Assembly: GCA_937892525.1 (NCBI GenBank)
Contig: CALAEV010000024.1
Coordinates: forward strand, 62,001 to 126,000
Length of the DNA: 64,000 nt
Direction: 5' to 3'
From: an uncultured Clostridia bacterium
Lineage (GTDB): Bacteria > Bacillota > Clostridia > Oscillospirales > Acutalibacteraceae
In this document: piece after piece, positions 26,794-35,443 of the stretch
How positions within the stretch are numbered: the first letter of the stretch is position 1
Layout of the letters: every line of letters starts with the position of its first letter
The notes under the pieces: model-generated
What the model saw: the letters and a program-made list of their open reading frames with translations, nothing else
What the model was told of the DNA's origin: nothing
Databases searched by the model: none
Program-made: the position numbers and the translations under genes

Positions 26794-28833
26794 TTATTCA
26801 CTTAATGAGAATGTAAGATTAACTTTGAAAAGGTCGCCATCGATTTTTATGTCAAGATTACCATTCTGGACTTCTGTAAGGGATTTTGCTATTGAAAGTC
26901 CTAATCCACTACCCTCGGTATTTCTTGAACTGTCGCCACGGACAAAGCGTTCCATAAGTTCATCCCCTGAAATATTAAGAGGGTCTTTAGATATATTTCT
27001 GAAACTGATTTCTGCCATTTTGCCATTGCGTTTTGCATCAATATACACACGAGTATTAGGTTGTGCGTATTTAGCGATATTATTGAGAATATTGTCAAAC
27101 ACACGCCATATATGACGGTTATCTGCCATTACAAGCAACTGCTCATCAGTTTTATTGAGTACAACCTGCAAATTGCTATTAGAGAACTTTTCATCGTACT
27201 CGCCGAGTGCTTGTGAAAGTAGAATACCCAATTCAAGTTGTGTAAGATTTACACTTATATTACCTGTTGATGCCTTTGATGCTTCAAGCAAGTCATCAAT
27301 CAGTTTTTTAAGTCGTGCTGATTGACGAGATAATACACTTACATACTCTTTTGCAGTTTCGTTTTCTATTTCTTCTTTTTCAAGCAAATCAACATAGTTG
27401 ATAATTGATGTTAAAGGAGTTTTAATGTCGTGTGAAACATTTGTAATGAGCTCTGTTTTAAAGCGTTCACTCTTCATTCTTTCTTCAACAGCTTTTGCAA
27501 TACCGTCATTAATGTTATTTATATTTTCAGCGTGGTCTTTCATATCAAGGAACATATATTTTGTATTGATTTTCTTATAAAGATTACCCTTTGCAATTTC
27601 TTCTGTACCTTTTTTAATTCGTTTAAGCAAAATTGCAACAACAATTGCAAAAACACCTATAATAGCATTTATAATCCATGTTGCAGGCCACAAGTATCCC
27701 CAATCGAATGCACCAAGCATAATAAATTCTATGAAAAGAATTGCTACAACTACCAATACTGTTTTCCAGACAAGTGGGATTGAACGAAGAAAACTCCAAA
27801 TTAAATGAAATATTTTTTTGCAGAATCTAAAAATTAAACCACAGCTCTTTTTAAGTATTCTAAATGCAAAGGTTAACACTATATAAATCAGGCTCGATTT
27901 AATATATGTTTCAGTTTTGAAGCGTACTGCAGTTGTCATTAAAAGAATTGCAATAAGTACTGCGTCAAGGACAACTGCCAAAACTAAAAGACCTGCGAGA
28001 AATGGCACCATCGACCAGAATTGAGGGTCATAGTTATATGTAACCATTTCATAAAAAGCTAAATCAATAAACGATACAACTCCCCAAGCAAGAAGCCATG
28101 TAAGCCCTGCCCAGATAGCAATTAAAATGTCTATTGGGAATTTATCGAATTTAGATATATAAATTCCTTCAAAATCTGCTTTATGACCTGCAGAACACAT
28201 AAGGAATATTAACAATACAACTGTTAAAACTAGTGAAACAACTGTATAAATAAAAAATAGTGTTTGTTTACCTGCAAGAGCATCAAAAAGCTCGCCAGCA
28301 TAGTAAAAAGCATCTTTTTTAACAAGATTTTCTTTAACACAGATTGTTATGGTATAAGTTTTATCTTCGTATTTATCAAAACCATCTGCATATACGGTTG
28401 TTGACTCTAAAGTATCATCATAATTAGGGCCATTATCAGAATTACGATATTCTTCTTTGAGCACTGAAAAAGTATAATCTTGTTTGTTGAATGCAGTACT
28501 CATATTTGATTCATCAATATTTGAATAAATGATTTTGCCACTATCATCTTTAATTTCAACCATTAAATTTTCTGATAAATCGTAATAAAGAACATCTGCA
28601 CCTTCATATTTTCCGTACTTTTCATAGTGCTCTACACTATCGTAAAGTTCTGACATAGGTCGCCATGTTAAACCGCCATACAAAGAGTTCTTCATTTCAT
28701 CCCAATTTGCACTTTCGGTAAAAGCACCTGAGCCGAAACCGAAAATTAAGCACGCACCTGATAGAAGTGCAGTTGTGAGCATTACTGCAAACAATACAAC
28801 TGCTATGCACTTGACAACAAAGTTACTTTTCAT
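26794..28833 (-). CDS. Membrane sensor histidine kinase
   Basis: This 679-residue kinase has a first helix at about 8-30, an extracellular domain up to about 185, then at least five more helices to about residue 410. The HisKA domain has phosphoacceptor His in TNVSHDIKTPLTS; the HATPase domain has the N box FDNILNNIAKYA and GSGLGLSIAKSL. The extra membrane helices after the sensor loop are more than the usual two. It lies three bases downstream of its response regulator. The signal is unknown. Confidence 0.93.
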   Translation of the reverse strand: MKSNFVVKCIAVVLFAVMLTTALLSGACLIFGFGSGAFTESANWDEMKNSLYGGLTWRPMSELYDSVEHYEKYGKYEGADVLYYDLSENLMVEIKDDSGKIIYSNIDESNMSTAFNKQDYTFSVLKEEYRNSDNGPNYDDTLESTTVYADGFDKYEDKTYTITICVKENLVKKDAFYYAGELFDALAGKQTLFFIYTVVSLVLTVVLLIFLMCSAGHKADFEGIYISKFDKFPIDILIAIWAGLTWLLAWGVVSFIDLAFYEMVTYNYDPQFWSMVPFLAGLLVLAVVLDAVLIAILLMTTAVRFKTETYIKSSLIYIVLTFAFRILKKSCGLIFRFCKKIFHLIWSFLRSIPLVWKTVLVVVAILFIEFIMLGAFDWGYLWPATWIINAIIGVFAIVVAILLKRIKKGTEEIAKGNLYKKINTKYMFLDMKDHAENINNINDGIAKAVEERMKSERFKTELITNVSHDIKTPLTSIINYVDLLEKEEIENETAKEYVSVLSRQSARLKKLIDDLLEASKASTGNISVNLTQLELGILLSQALGEYDEKFSNSNLQVVLNKTDEQLLVMADNRHIWRVFDNILNNIAKYAQPNTRVYIDAKRNGKMAEISFRNISKDPLNISGDELMERFVRGDSSRNTEGSGLGLSIAKSLTEVQNGNLDIKIDGDLFKVNLTFSLSE

Positions 28834-28836
28834 TAC

Positions 28837-29526
28837 TTAACACCTCTCCATCTTATAACCTTGTCCCCATACTACTTTTAAGTAGCGTGGTTCGGCAGGG
28901 TTAATTTCGATTTTTTCGCGAAGGTGTCTTATATGTACTGCAACTGTACTTTCTGCGCCGTAGGGGTTATCTTTCCATACTTTTAGATAGATTTCTTTTG
29001 GAGAAAAGACCTTACCTGCATTTTGCATCAATAAATACAGTATTTCATATTCTTTCGGAGTGAGTGATACTTTTTCGCCGTCAACAGTTACTGTTTTAGT
29101 AGTGTCGTCAAGTTCTAATGTGCCAATTACTATTGACTGCTCATTTACTTTGCCACCACCAAGCATCATATATCGGCGAAGTTGCGACTTGACTCTAGCC
29201 ATAACCTCAACAGGATTAAAAGGCTTTGTAATATAATCATCTGCACCAACATTAAGACCTAAGATTTTATCAGTATCTTCGCTTTTTGCCGTTAAAAGAA
29301 TAACGGGAATATTGGTAATTTCGCGAATTTTTACCATAGCAGTAATACCGTCTAAAACAGGCATCATAATATCGAGAAGTGCTAAATGAATATCTTCTGT
29401 TTTTACCTTTTCAATTGCTTCATTACCGTTGTAGGCAAGAATTGTGTTGTACCCCTCTGATTTAAGATAAATATCAAGTGCATTGACAATATCTTTTTCA
29501 TCATCACAAACAAGAATATTATACAT
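28837..29526 (-). CDS. OmpR/PhoB-family response regulator
   Basis: The 229-residue regulator has a receiver with DDEKD acidic pocket, phospho-accepting Asp in LALLDIMMPVLDG, Thr in LLTAKS and Lys in ITKPF, then a winged-helix DNA-binding domain (TPKEYEILYLLMQNAG, GAESTVAVHIRHLREKIE). ATG 29526 has GGAGGT upstream, inside a longer frame starting at TTG 29541. With the following kinase it forms a two-component operon. Confidence 0.96.
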   Translation of the reverse strand: MYNILVCDDEKDIVNALDIYLKSEGYNTILAYNGNEAIEKVKTEDIHLALLDIMMPVLDGITAMVKIREITNIPVILLTAKSEDTDKILGLNVGADDYITKPFNPVEVMARVKSQLRRYMMLGGGKVNEQSIVIGTLELDDTTKTVTVDGEKVSLTPKEYEILYLLMQNAGKVFSPKEIYLKVWKDNPYGAESTVAVHIRHLREKIEINPAEPRYLKVVWGQGYKMERC

Positions 29527-29611
29527 ACTTTCAACCTCCAACAGTATTGTAATAAAAATAGTTTTAAGAATAAAGAAGTTAAATTATTAAGAATTGTTTA
29601 AGGAATATAAA

Positions 29612-29668
29612 ACGGTGGAAGAATCCCTCCACCGTCTTCGACGGTCCCCCTCCCTTTGACAAAGGAGG
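29612..29668. repeat. Compact multi-hairpin repeat-like element
   Basis: Three overlapping or adjacent inverted repeats: ACGGTGGA/TCCACCGT (29612-29635), ACCGTC/GACGGT (29631-29645) and a CCTCC-TTT/AAA-GGAGG hairpin (29649-29668). The G+C content is far above the surroundings. From general knowledge it resembles short interspersed hairpin elements found many times in clostridial genomes. Only one copy lies in this window. Confidence 0.6.
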
Positions 29669-29684
29669 CAAACCAATATTTACA

Positions 29685-30710
29685 TTAATATCTGTTATGT
29701 ACTTTTTCTGCAAACATAAGCATATCTTTGATTTCAAGGACGGTGCCATCATCAAGAACAGCTTTACCACTCATTCTGCCGAATACCTGATGCTGGTCAG
29801 AAATGATTGCTTTGAAGTCAATAAATGCACTACGGTCGATAATCGGAACAAAGTCCATTTCAAATCTACCATCAGATGATGAGAATGTCCAAGGGTCTGT
29901 ATAACTTCCATTTTCAGGCATATTGAAATAAATATCATCAAGTTTATGTGCTACGCCATCATAGAAAAGAACATTCTCTGTTGCGGCTGAGTTATCGCCA
30001 AAGCCGTAACCAATATTGAAGCCAAATGCATGTCCATCTAAATCACAGTTACCTGAACCCCAGAACCATGTATTATCATAAGTCCACACACCACGACCCC
30101 AGTCAAGAGTACCAAAGTCAGTTGCAGGATTAAACTCATACTTTTCATCACCAACAGTTACCCAACCTGATGCTCTCATACAATTGATTTTTTGATTATA
30201 GTAGAAGCATCTCTTATTTTTCTTCCAAGGAATTGTAATAACCATTGAATCCATATCCGGTTGGTCAAGTGAAATATCGCACTTGAAATCCTTACCGTCT
30301 TTGAAATTCTTGTATGTACAAACAATTCTACGCTGACCTTCAGTTTTTATGTATTCAAGTTTAAGGTTTTTATTTTCAAAATGAACATCGCCTTCGCTAC
30401 TTGTTGGAGGCATATTTGTTTTGCCCATTGTGAAAAATGGCATTTCACTTTTTGTTGTTTCACAAGGAGTTTTGAAATCAAGGAATGACACAGAATGAAG
30501 ACCTGCAAATCCTAAATCAGAAACTGTAAAAGCAACACCAAAGTCCTGTGCTAAAACAAGATAATAGTCCCATTCTTTAATTCTGAAAACATTTGACTTA
30601 ATCGCATTTTTGTCATATTTCCATACCTGTTTTGTTGACCAACCTGGCTCAACAAGACTACCGTCGCACTTCAAAAGGTCAACGGGTTTTCCTACAAAAT
30701 GATTTCTCAT
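29685..30710 (-). CDS. DUF2804 family protein
   Basis: A 341-residue protein of the DUF2804 family, without signal peptide or membrane helix. The family signature of a tryptophan-rich stretch is seen at about 195-220 (FGTLDWGRGVWTYDNTWFWG), and many aromatic residues suggest a beta-sandwich. No enzymatic role is established. AAGGGG precedes ATG 30710. The nearest downstream element on this strand is the hairpin repeat at 29612-29668. Confidence 0.85.
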   Translation of the reverse strand: MRNHFVGKPVDLLKCDGSLVEPGWSTKQVWKYDKNAIKSNVFRIKEWDYYLVLAQDFGVAFTVSDLGFAGLHSVSFLDFKTPCETTKSEMPFFTMGKTNMPPTSSEGDVHFENKNLKLEYIKTEGQRRIVCTYKNFKDGKDFKCDISLDQPDMDSMVITIPWKKNKRCFYYNQKINCMRASGWVTVGDEKYEFNPATDFGTLDWGRGVWTYDNTWFWGSGNCDLDGHAFGFNIGYGFGDNSAATENVLFYDGVAHKLDDIYFNMPENGSYTDPWTFSSSDGRFEMDFVPIIDRSAFIDFKAIISDQHQVFGRMSGKAVLDDGTVLEIKDMLMFAEKVHNRY

Positions 30711-30743
30711 AACTATAATCCCCTTTTTTAATTTCCCTATTTA

Positions 30744-31709
30744 TTACAAAATGTCAACTTTTAAAGTTGCATCATTGTATTTATAAAACTTTCTATCTTC
30801 AAGCGCCCACAATCTATTTGTGAATTCACCTTTTTCAACATTACTCACTGCATCCATAATCTCATAAACGCGAGCGTCCATCAAGTCAAGCTGTGATAGG
30901 AGTTCTGCCTCAAGGAATAATGGTCTTACAGCTGCACCAAACTCCGGCTCGCCGTGATGTGATAATATCATATGTTGTAAAAGCATTGACTTTTCACTAT
31001 CAATATTCAACTTTTGACCTGCTTCTTTAACCATCATAGCACCCATTACAAGATGGCCTAAAAGATTACCCTCAACAGTATAACCTGATGCGATACCTGT
31101 TTCACGAACATCAAATTCAACAGTTTTTGCGATATCGTGAAGAATTGCACCTGAAATAAGCAGTTCGCGATTAACAAATGGATAAACTTTACATATTGAT
31201 TCACAAAGTTTAACGATTGATGAAGTATGCATTAAAAGGCCACAACGGATTGCGTGATGCAATCTAAAAGCTGCAGGAAAATACAAGATTTTTTCTTTGT
31301 TTTCTTGGAGTAAATATGTAACAATCTTCTTCAAATCTTCATCTTTGAAATTGTTTACAAGCGATAAGAGATAACCAAGCATATCTTCGCCTGAATAATC
31401 TGCAGATTTAACATAGTCGGCAACGTTTACGCCATCACTTTCAACAACAGGGCGAATTCTTTCGATTCTAAACTGGTCGTTACCGTTATATTTTGAGATT
31501 GTACCTCTCACTTTAACAAACATATCATTTTCATATTTACCGTGAGAATACTCATTATAATCCCAGAGTTTTGCGAAAATTTCGCCATCTTTATCTGCAA
31601 GCACTAAATCAAGATATGAGTTACCATTTTTTGCAGTTTTAACTTCACATTGCTTAATGACTGCATATCCCTCAACAAGTCCGTTATTTCCGATATCAGT
31701 AAAATTCAT
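30744..31709 (-). CDS. YhaM-like 3'-5' exoribonuclease (OB-fold plus HD domain)
   Basis: This 321-residue protein matches B. subtilis YhaM in length and layout: an N-terminal OB-fold nucleic-acid-binding domain (residues about 15-95, including GEIFAKLWDYN) and an HD phosphohydrolase domain with HHAIR, LHDIAKTVEF and LSHHGEPEFG. YhaM degrades RNA and single-stranded DNA from the 3' end. I chose ATG 31709; the earlier in-frame ATG at 31778 lies upstream of the predicted start site. RBS is weak (GGAT), partly in a hairpin. Confidence 0.85.
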   Translation of the reverse strand: MNFTDIGNNGLVEGYAVIKQCEVKTAKNGNSYLDLVLADKDGEIFAKLWDYNEYSHGKYENDMFVKVRGTISKYNGNDQFRIERIRPVVESDGVNVADYVKSADYSGEDMLGYLLSLVNNFKDEDLKKIVTYLLQENKEKILYFPAAFRLHHAIRCGLLMHTSSIVKLCESICKVYPFVNRELLISGAILHDIAKTVEFDVRETGIASGYTVEGNLLGHLVMGAMMVKEAGQKLNIDSEKSMLLQHMILSHHGEPEFGAAVRPLFLEAELLSQLDLMDARVYEIMDAVSNVEKGEFTNRLWALEDRKFYKYNDATLKVDIL

Positions 31710-31718
31710 AAATTCATA

Positions 31719-31738
31719 ATCCGTATAAAAACACGGAT
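31719..31738 (-). other. Leader hairpin before the YhaM-like gene
   Basis: ATCCGT (31719-31724) pairs with ACGGAT (31733-31738) around an eight-base loop, ending 10 bases before the start codon. It may hide the weak ribosome site. Confidence 0.4.
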
Positions 31739-31764
31739 ACAACCTTTCGTATTTTATAAATTTA

Positions 31765-31793
31765 ATTATACACCTCAAATACCTTTATTGCAA
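31765..31793 (-). promoter_or_regulatory. Promoter of the YhaM-like gene
   Basis: TTGCAA (31788-31793), 17 bases, TATAAT (31765-31770) on the minus strand, with a predicted leader of about 50 bases. Confidence 0.65.
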
Positions 31794-31799
31794 CTGTTT

Positions 31800-31925
31800 T
31801 CAACCAAAAAGCATTCTATCTGTATTAGTTTCTACTATGAAAACTCCACAGATAATTATTGTTGTTAAAATAGTTATAATTACCGAAATAAGATAACTTT
31901 TTAATATTCTTTTTGTTTCTGTCAT
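31800..31925 (-). CDS. Small membrane protein abutting spoIIP
   Basis: A 41-residue open frame starting at ATG 31925, immediately after the spoIIP stop codon (TAA-ATG). A cationic start (TETKRILKSY) is followed by one helix (LISVIITILTTIIICGVFIV). The RBS would be GGGGAG inside spoIIP, 12 bases upstream. I do not recognise the family. The position suggests translational coupling to spoIIP. Confidence 0.6.
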   Translation of the reverse strand: MTETKRILKSYLISVIITILTTIIICGVFIVETNTDRMLFG

Positions 31926-33050
31926 TTATATTTTATACTCCCCTAAAAAATCTGCTAATGAGTTTGCGAAAAGCATAGCTGAATAAACAGCCTCAGATAA
32001 TGTATTTGCATCTGTACCAATTTCTACAGACAAGGCACAAGGTATTAAATCCATATTATATTTACGACTACAAAACATTAATGGTCGCACCAATGCTTTA
32101 TTGTCGTTTTTAAGTTTTTCTTGCAAATTGACTGCAAACGTAAGATTTTTCTGCCAATTAGGAAAATCTGTAACATTACCGTCTTCGCAACCTGTAATCA
32201 ACATTATTTGAGCAGCTTTTCTGCCTTCAATTTCTGTAACTGTTTTGACTTTTGAATTATCCTTTTGATATATTGAATCCCTATGAATATCAAGGACTAT
32301 CTGTATTGACGGATTGTCTTTTAATATTTTACTTATATTCTCCCTTGAACGGTCATAAGCACCGTTTACACTCTCATCATACACAGTTTTATCGTGAATT
32401 GTTTTAAATCCTTTTTCTTCTAAAACTTTACATATTTCCTCACCAACACGCACCATATTTTCTGCAGGATTATCACTTCTTGTATTACGCTGGTTGGTGT
32501 AAAAAGTTCTATCCAACAACTCATAAGTTTCAGTTGTATGAGTGTGATAAATCAATACTGCAGGCTTGTTTTCAGTAATAAAAGCCTGCACTTGTTTGTC
32601 AAGATATTCTTCAATATTTATTTCGTGATTAAGTGTTGTGTTACGCAGATAAATCCCATTATACTCAGATGTTGCGTTTTGTGTACTGTAATCTGCCGAA
32701 ATAATTTTTCCATCATTTGAAGAATTTGCATATTTCTTTTCTGCTTCTTCAACAAGTTTTTGAATATCAGCAGGTATTACTGAATTTACATTTGCAGATG
32801 TAATTAATGATTCCGTATTTTCTGCCTTTGCAGTTTCTTTGTTGATTTCTTCAGTACTACCTGTATTTTCATTATTTTGCAGAAGTTCAAATGTATTATC
32901 AGGATAAATCATATACATAGTTGCTGATATAATATGACTGAGAGTTGACTCAAATCCATTAACCACAAGTACGATTGCTAGGGTTATAGGAATAATTGAT
33001 TTTATTATATATTCAAATATTTTTTCTTGTAAGTTTGTCCTTTTATTCAA
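31926..33050 (-). CDS. spoIIP: Stage II sporulation protein P
   Basis: SpoIIP (374 residues) is a membrane-anchored amidase and endopeptidase that thins septal peptidoglycan during engulfment. After one N-terminal helix (about 20-45) comes the C-terminal domain with VLIYHTHTTETYE, VLDIHRDS, FAVNLQEKL, and the final PCALSVEIGTDANT with catalytic Glu. I place the start at TTG 33050, seven bases after AGAGGA; the reading frame extends further but overlaps gpr. It follows gpr in the conserved gpr-spoIIP pair. Confidence 0.96.
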   Translation of the reverse strand: MNKRTNLQEKIFEYIIKSIIPITLAIVLVVNGFESTLSHIISATMYMIYPDNTFELLQNNENTGSTEEINKETAKAENTESLITSANVNSVIPADIQKLVEEAEKKYANSSNDGKIISADYSTQNATSEYNGIYLRNTTLNHEINIEEYLDKQVQAFITENKPAVLIYHTHTTETYELLDRTFYTNQRNTRSDNPAENMVRVGEEICKVLEEKGFKTIHDKTVYDESVNGAYDRSRENISKILKDNPSIQIVLDIHRDSIYQKDNSKVKTVTEIEGRKAAQIMLITGCEDGNVTDFPNWQKNLTFAVNLQEKLKNDNKALVRPLMFCSRKYNMDLIPCALSVEIGTDANTLSEAVYSAMLFANSLADFLGEYKI

Positions 33051-33102
33051 AATATCAATCCTCTGCAATATTTTTATAAAAAATATGCAGAAGACAGACT
33101 TT

Positions 33103-33969
33103 TTATGATAATGCAAGAAACATTTCAGGTTTCATTTCAGGCTGTAAAGCACAATTTATACTTAATGCTAAAAGTCGTGCAGCACGAGATATTATTGTAT
33201 CAATTTCCCTAGGGGTAACCATCATATTATTTGCATCAATTTTATGGCTTTTGTTCTCATTTCCTGTTAAATCACTAACTATGGTGCCACCGTCAACAAC
33301 CGTTGGTACGCCTAAAGAAATTACAGGAACACCAAGGGTTATTTTATCAATAGTTTTTCTATAGTTCCCAACACCTGAGCCTGGTGTAATGCCTGTATCT
33401 GTAAGTTGCACGGTTTTGCCAAGTCTTGAAAGACGGCGTGAAGCCAACGCATCAATAATAATTACTGCATCAGGATTTATAAAATTTACTATTCCTTTAA
33501 TATACTCAGCTGTTTCAATGCCAGTCTGCCCCAAAACTCCAGTTGATATTGAAGATACAGATTTAAGGTTTGAAAACCCCAAATCTTTCATCATCTCACC
33601 TTTTATATGTCTGGTTGAAAAAATCCCCCTTGCACACAAAGGACCTAGCGCGTCAGGTGTTATATTTTCATTACCTAGACCTGCTACAAGTATTTTTTCT
33701 GCGTTATCTGGTAACAGATTTTTTATTGACTCTGTAAGTGCTGTAAGTCTTCCGTCAAGCAATTCGCTTTCATGAGAAAACTCAGGCAAATCTACAGTAA
33801 TATATCTACCGATTGGTTTTTGCAAGGTATTTGCACCATATTCATTTAATATTTCTATTTCAGTTACCTGTGCTTTTTCTTTTTCCCAACGCTTTACTTT
33901 AATGCCTTTTTGGTCGGTATCTGGTAACATTTCTTGTCGCTCAAGCGCTATATCTGTTCTGCAATTCAC
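33103..33969 (-). CDS. gpr: GPR endopeptidase (spore protease)
   Basis: Gpr (288 residues) degrades SASPs at the start of germination. It begins NCRTDIALERQEM, the zymogen propeptide, then has VAGLGNENITPDALGP and VIIIDALASRRLSRLGKTVQLTDTGI with the conserved Asp ligands, and GSGVGNYRK. The start is GTG 33969 with AGAGGTG seven bases upstream. Its substrate is encoded at 24717-24911. Confidence 0.96.
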   Translation of the reverse strand: MNCRTDIALERQEMLPDTDQKGIKVKRWEKEKAQVTEIEILNEYGANTLQKPIGRYITVDLPEFSHESELLDGRLTALTESIKNLLPDNAEKILVAGLGNENITPDALGPLCARGIFSTRHIKGEMMKDLGFSNLKSVSSISTGVLGQTGIETAEYIKGIVNFINPDAVIIIDALASRRLSRLGKTVQLTDTGITPGSGVGNYRKTIDKITLGVPVISLGVPTVVDGGTIVSDLTGNENKSHKIDANNMMVTPREIDTIISRAARLLALSINCALQPEMKPEMFLALS

Positions 33970-34042
33970 ACTATCACCTCTTTTTTTTCTTAAATATTAT
34001 TGCACCAAACAAAAAATAATAGTCATTTTTATAAAAAATAAC

Positions 34043-34071
34043 TTGATTTTTCTTTTATTCCGTGGTAATAT
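34043..34071 (+). promoter_or_regulatory. Promoter of rpsT
   Basis: TTGATT (34043-34048), 17 bases, TAATAT (34066-34071), about 35 bases before ATG 34107. Confidence 0.6.
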
Positions 34072-34106
34072 ATGTATCTGTAAAATACGAAGGAGGTGTA
34101 ACGAAT

Positions 34107-34364
34107 ATGCCAAACATCAAATCAGCTAAAAAGCGTGTTCTCGTTAACAAGACAAAGGCACAGCGTAACAAGTCAGCTAACTCTGCTCTTAAAACAGCTA
34201 TCAAAAAGGCAAATATTGCTATTGAAACAAATGCTGCTGACAAGGAAGAGCTTGTAAAAGTTGCTGTTAAGAAAATCGACCAGGCTGCTGCTAAAGGTCT
34301 TCTTCATAAGAATAATGCAGCTCGTAAAAAGTCTGCTCTCGTTACAAAACTTAACAAAGCGTAA
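34107..34364 (+). CDS. rpsT: 30S ribosomal protein S20
   Basis: S20 (85 residues) binds 16S rRNA. The start MPNIKSAKKRVLVNKTKAQRN is canonical, with KGLLHKNNAARKKSAL near the C-terminus. RBS AAGGAGGTGT lies before ATG 34107. It is divergent from gpr and transcribed alone up to a terminator. Confidence 0.98.
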   Translation: MPNIKSAKKRVLVNKTKAQRNKSANSALKTAIKKANIAIETNAADKEELVKVAVKKIDQAAAKGLLHKNNAARKKSALVTKLNKA

Positions 34365-34388
34365 TTTGACTTAATTTGCGTAGTTCTT

Positions 34389-34424
34389 TGCCGTTGACGA
34401 AAGTCTTCGGCATTTTTCTTTTTT
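34389..34424 (+). terminator. Terminator of rpsT
   Basis: TGCCG...GAC with GAAA tetraloop and GTC...CGGCA (34389-34412), two central mismatches, followed by a long T tract. Confidence 0.75.
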
Positions 34425-34435
34425 ACAAATATTCA

Positions 34436-34464
34436 TTGACTTTTTTATGTTTATTTTATATAAT
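34436..34464 (+). promoter_or_regulatory. Promoter of the 59-residue membrane peptide
   Basis: TTGACT (34436-34441), 17 bases, perfect TATAAT (34459-34464). Confidence 0.7.
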
Positions 34465-34496
34465 ATCTTTAGAAATAATTCTTGGAGGAAAATATT

Positions 34497-34676
34497 ATGA
34501 AAAAGGCTTTAAAAGTTATTGCAATTATTGTTGGTATTGCTGCTGTTGCAGTTGCTGCATATATTCTTATCAAGAAATATGTTGACAGTAAAAAAGTTGT
34601 TATCGGTAATGACGCTGAAAATTATGTTTCTTGCTCATGCTGTGACGACACATTCGTTTCAGAGACTGTTGCTTAA
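34497..34676 (+). CDS. Small membrane protein with Cys-rich tail
   Basis: A 59-residue protein with a helix at about 5-25 (VIAIIVGIAAVAVAAYILI) and a cytoplasmic or external tail that ends with CSCCDD, three cysteines in four positions. TTGGAGG precedes ATG 34497. It has its own promoter and terminator, so it is deliberately expressed. Family not recognised. The Cys cluster could bind metal or form disulfides. Confidence 0.75.
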   Translation: MKKALKVIAIIVGIAAVAVAAYILIKKYVDSKKVVIGNDAENYVSCSCCDDTFVSETVA

Positions 34677-34691
34677 TTAAATTTAATATTT

Positions 34692-34718
34692 AAGGACTGC
34701 ATTGTGCAGTCCTTTTTT
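34692..34718 (+). terminator. Terminator of the 59-residue membrane peptide gene
   Basis: AAGGACTGCA (34692-34701) pairs with TGCAGTCCTT (34705-34714) over a TTG loop, then TTTTTTAT. It overlaps the 3' end of spoVAE. Confidence 0.85.
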
Positions 34719-35070
34719 ATTTTGATTTAGGTTTTGAAATAAAAGCAACTATAAGAGCACATACCATTGCGACAGTTATACCAACAGATGCTGATGATAA
34801 CGGTCCTGTTATTATTCCCAACGCACCTTCTTCACGAATTGTTTCTTTTGTACCTTGAACTAATGTATTACCAAATCCTGTAAGTGGCACAGTAGCACCT
34901 GCTCCCGCCCATTCAACCAATGGCTCGTACACGCCTAATCCACCAAGAATTACACCAATCACTACGAATGAAACAAGAATTCTTGCAGGTGTAAGTTTTG
35001 TCCAGTCAATAAGCAACTGACCAATTACACAGATTAGTCCCCCAACTAAAAAAGCTTTCAAAAAAATCAT
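34717..35070 (-). CDS. spoVAE: Stage V sporulation protein AE
   Basis: SpoVAE (117 residues) is a polytopic membrane subunit of the dipicolinate channel used in spore formation and germination. It shows AFLVGGLICVIGQLLID, TPARILVSFVVIGVILGGLGVYEPLVEWAGAGATVPLTGFG and a C-terminal helix. RBS GGGAGG precedes ATG 35070. Here it stands alone, with no spoVAC or spoVAD nearby. Confidence 0.94.
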   Translation of the reverse strand: MIFLKAFLVGGLICVIGQLLIDWTKLTPARILVSFVVIGVILGGLGVYEPLVEWAGAGATVPLTGFGNTLVQGTKETIREEGALGIITGPLSSASVGITVAMVCALIVAFISKPKSK

Positions 35071-35116
35071 ATTTCTTCCTCCCAAAATATTTTGCCGAAA
35101 GAAAAGAAGAATATAC

Positions 35117-35146
35117 AAAAAAGCACGAAACTGAAGTCTCGTGCTT
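35117..35146 (-). terminator. Terminator of the zinc-ribbon gene
   Basis: AAGCACGA and TCGTGCTT arms (35121-35146) with a T tract (TTTTTTG) on the minus strand, between the zinc-ribbon gene and spoVAE. Confidence 0.75.
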
Positions 35147-35167
35147 AATTTTTTTAAAATTATAAAA

Positions 35168-35443
35168 TTATTCAGCCTTCATTTTTGCAAAGCAATCGCT
35201 GCAATAAACAGGTCTGTCATCTTTTGGCTCAAAAGGAATTTTTGCTTCGCCACCACAAGATGCGCATACAGCAGTATGATATACTCTTGCGCCACGGTTA
35301 GCATTTTTACGGGCAATACGGCACTCTTTACACACCTTTGGCTCGTTTACAAGTCCTTTCTCTGCATAGAATTCCTGTTCGCCTGCAGTAAAAACGAACT
35401 CGTTTCCACAATTTTTACAGGTGAGTGTTTTGTCTTCGTACAT
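35168..35443 (-). CDS. Zinc-ribbon protein (zf-trcl type)
   Basis: A 91-residue protein with four CxxC pairs: CKNC and CKEC in the first half, CASCGG and CSDC in the second. The first half has the KTLTCKNCGNEFVFTAGEQEF pattern of the probable-zinc-ribbon family, found throughout Clostridia. The function is unknown; nucleic acid or redox roles are possible. It lies after the SigH-like gene and ends in a terminator. Confidence 0.85.
   Translation of the reverse strand: MYEDKTLTCKNCGNEFVFTAGEQEFYAEKGLVNEPKVCKECRIARKNANRGARVYHTAVCASCGGEAKIPFEPKDDRPVYCSDCFAKMKAE

Noticed and set aside
30711..30743. Terminator between the YhaM-like and DUF2804 genes
   Set aside because: No stem with T tract; the genes may be cotranscribed.
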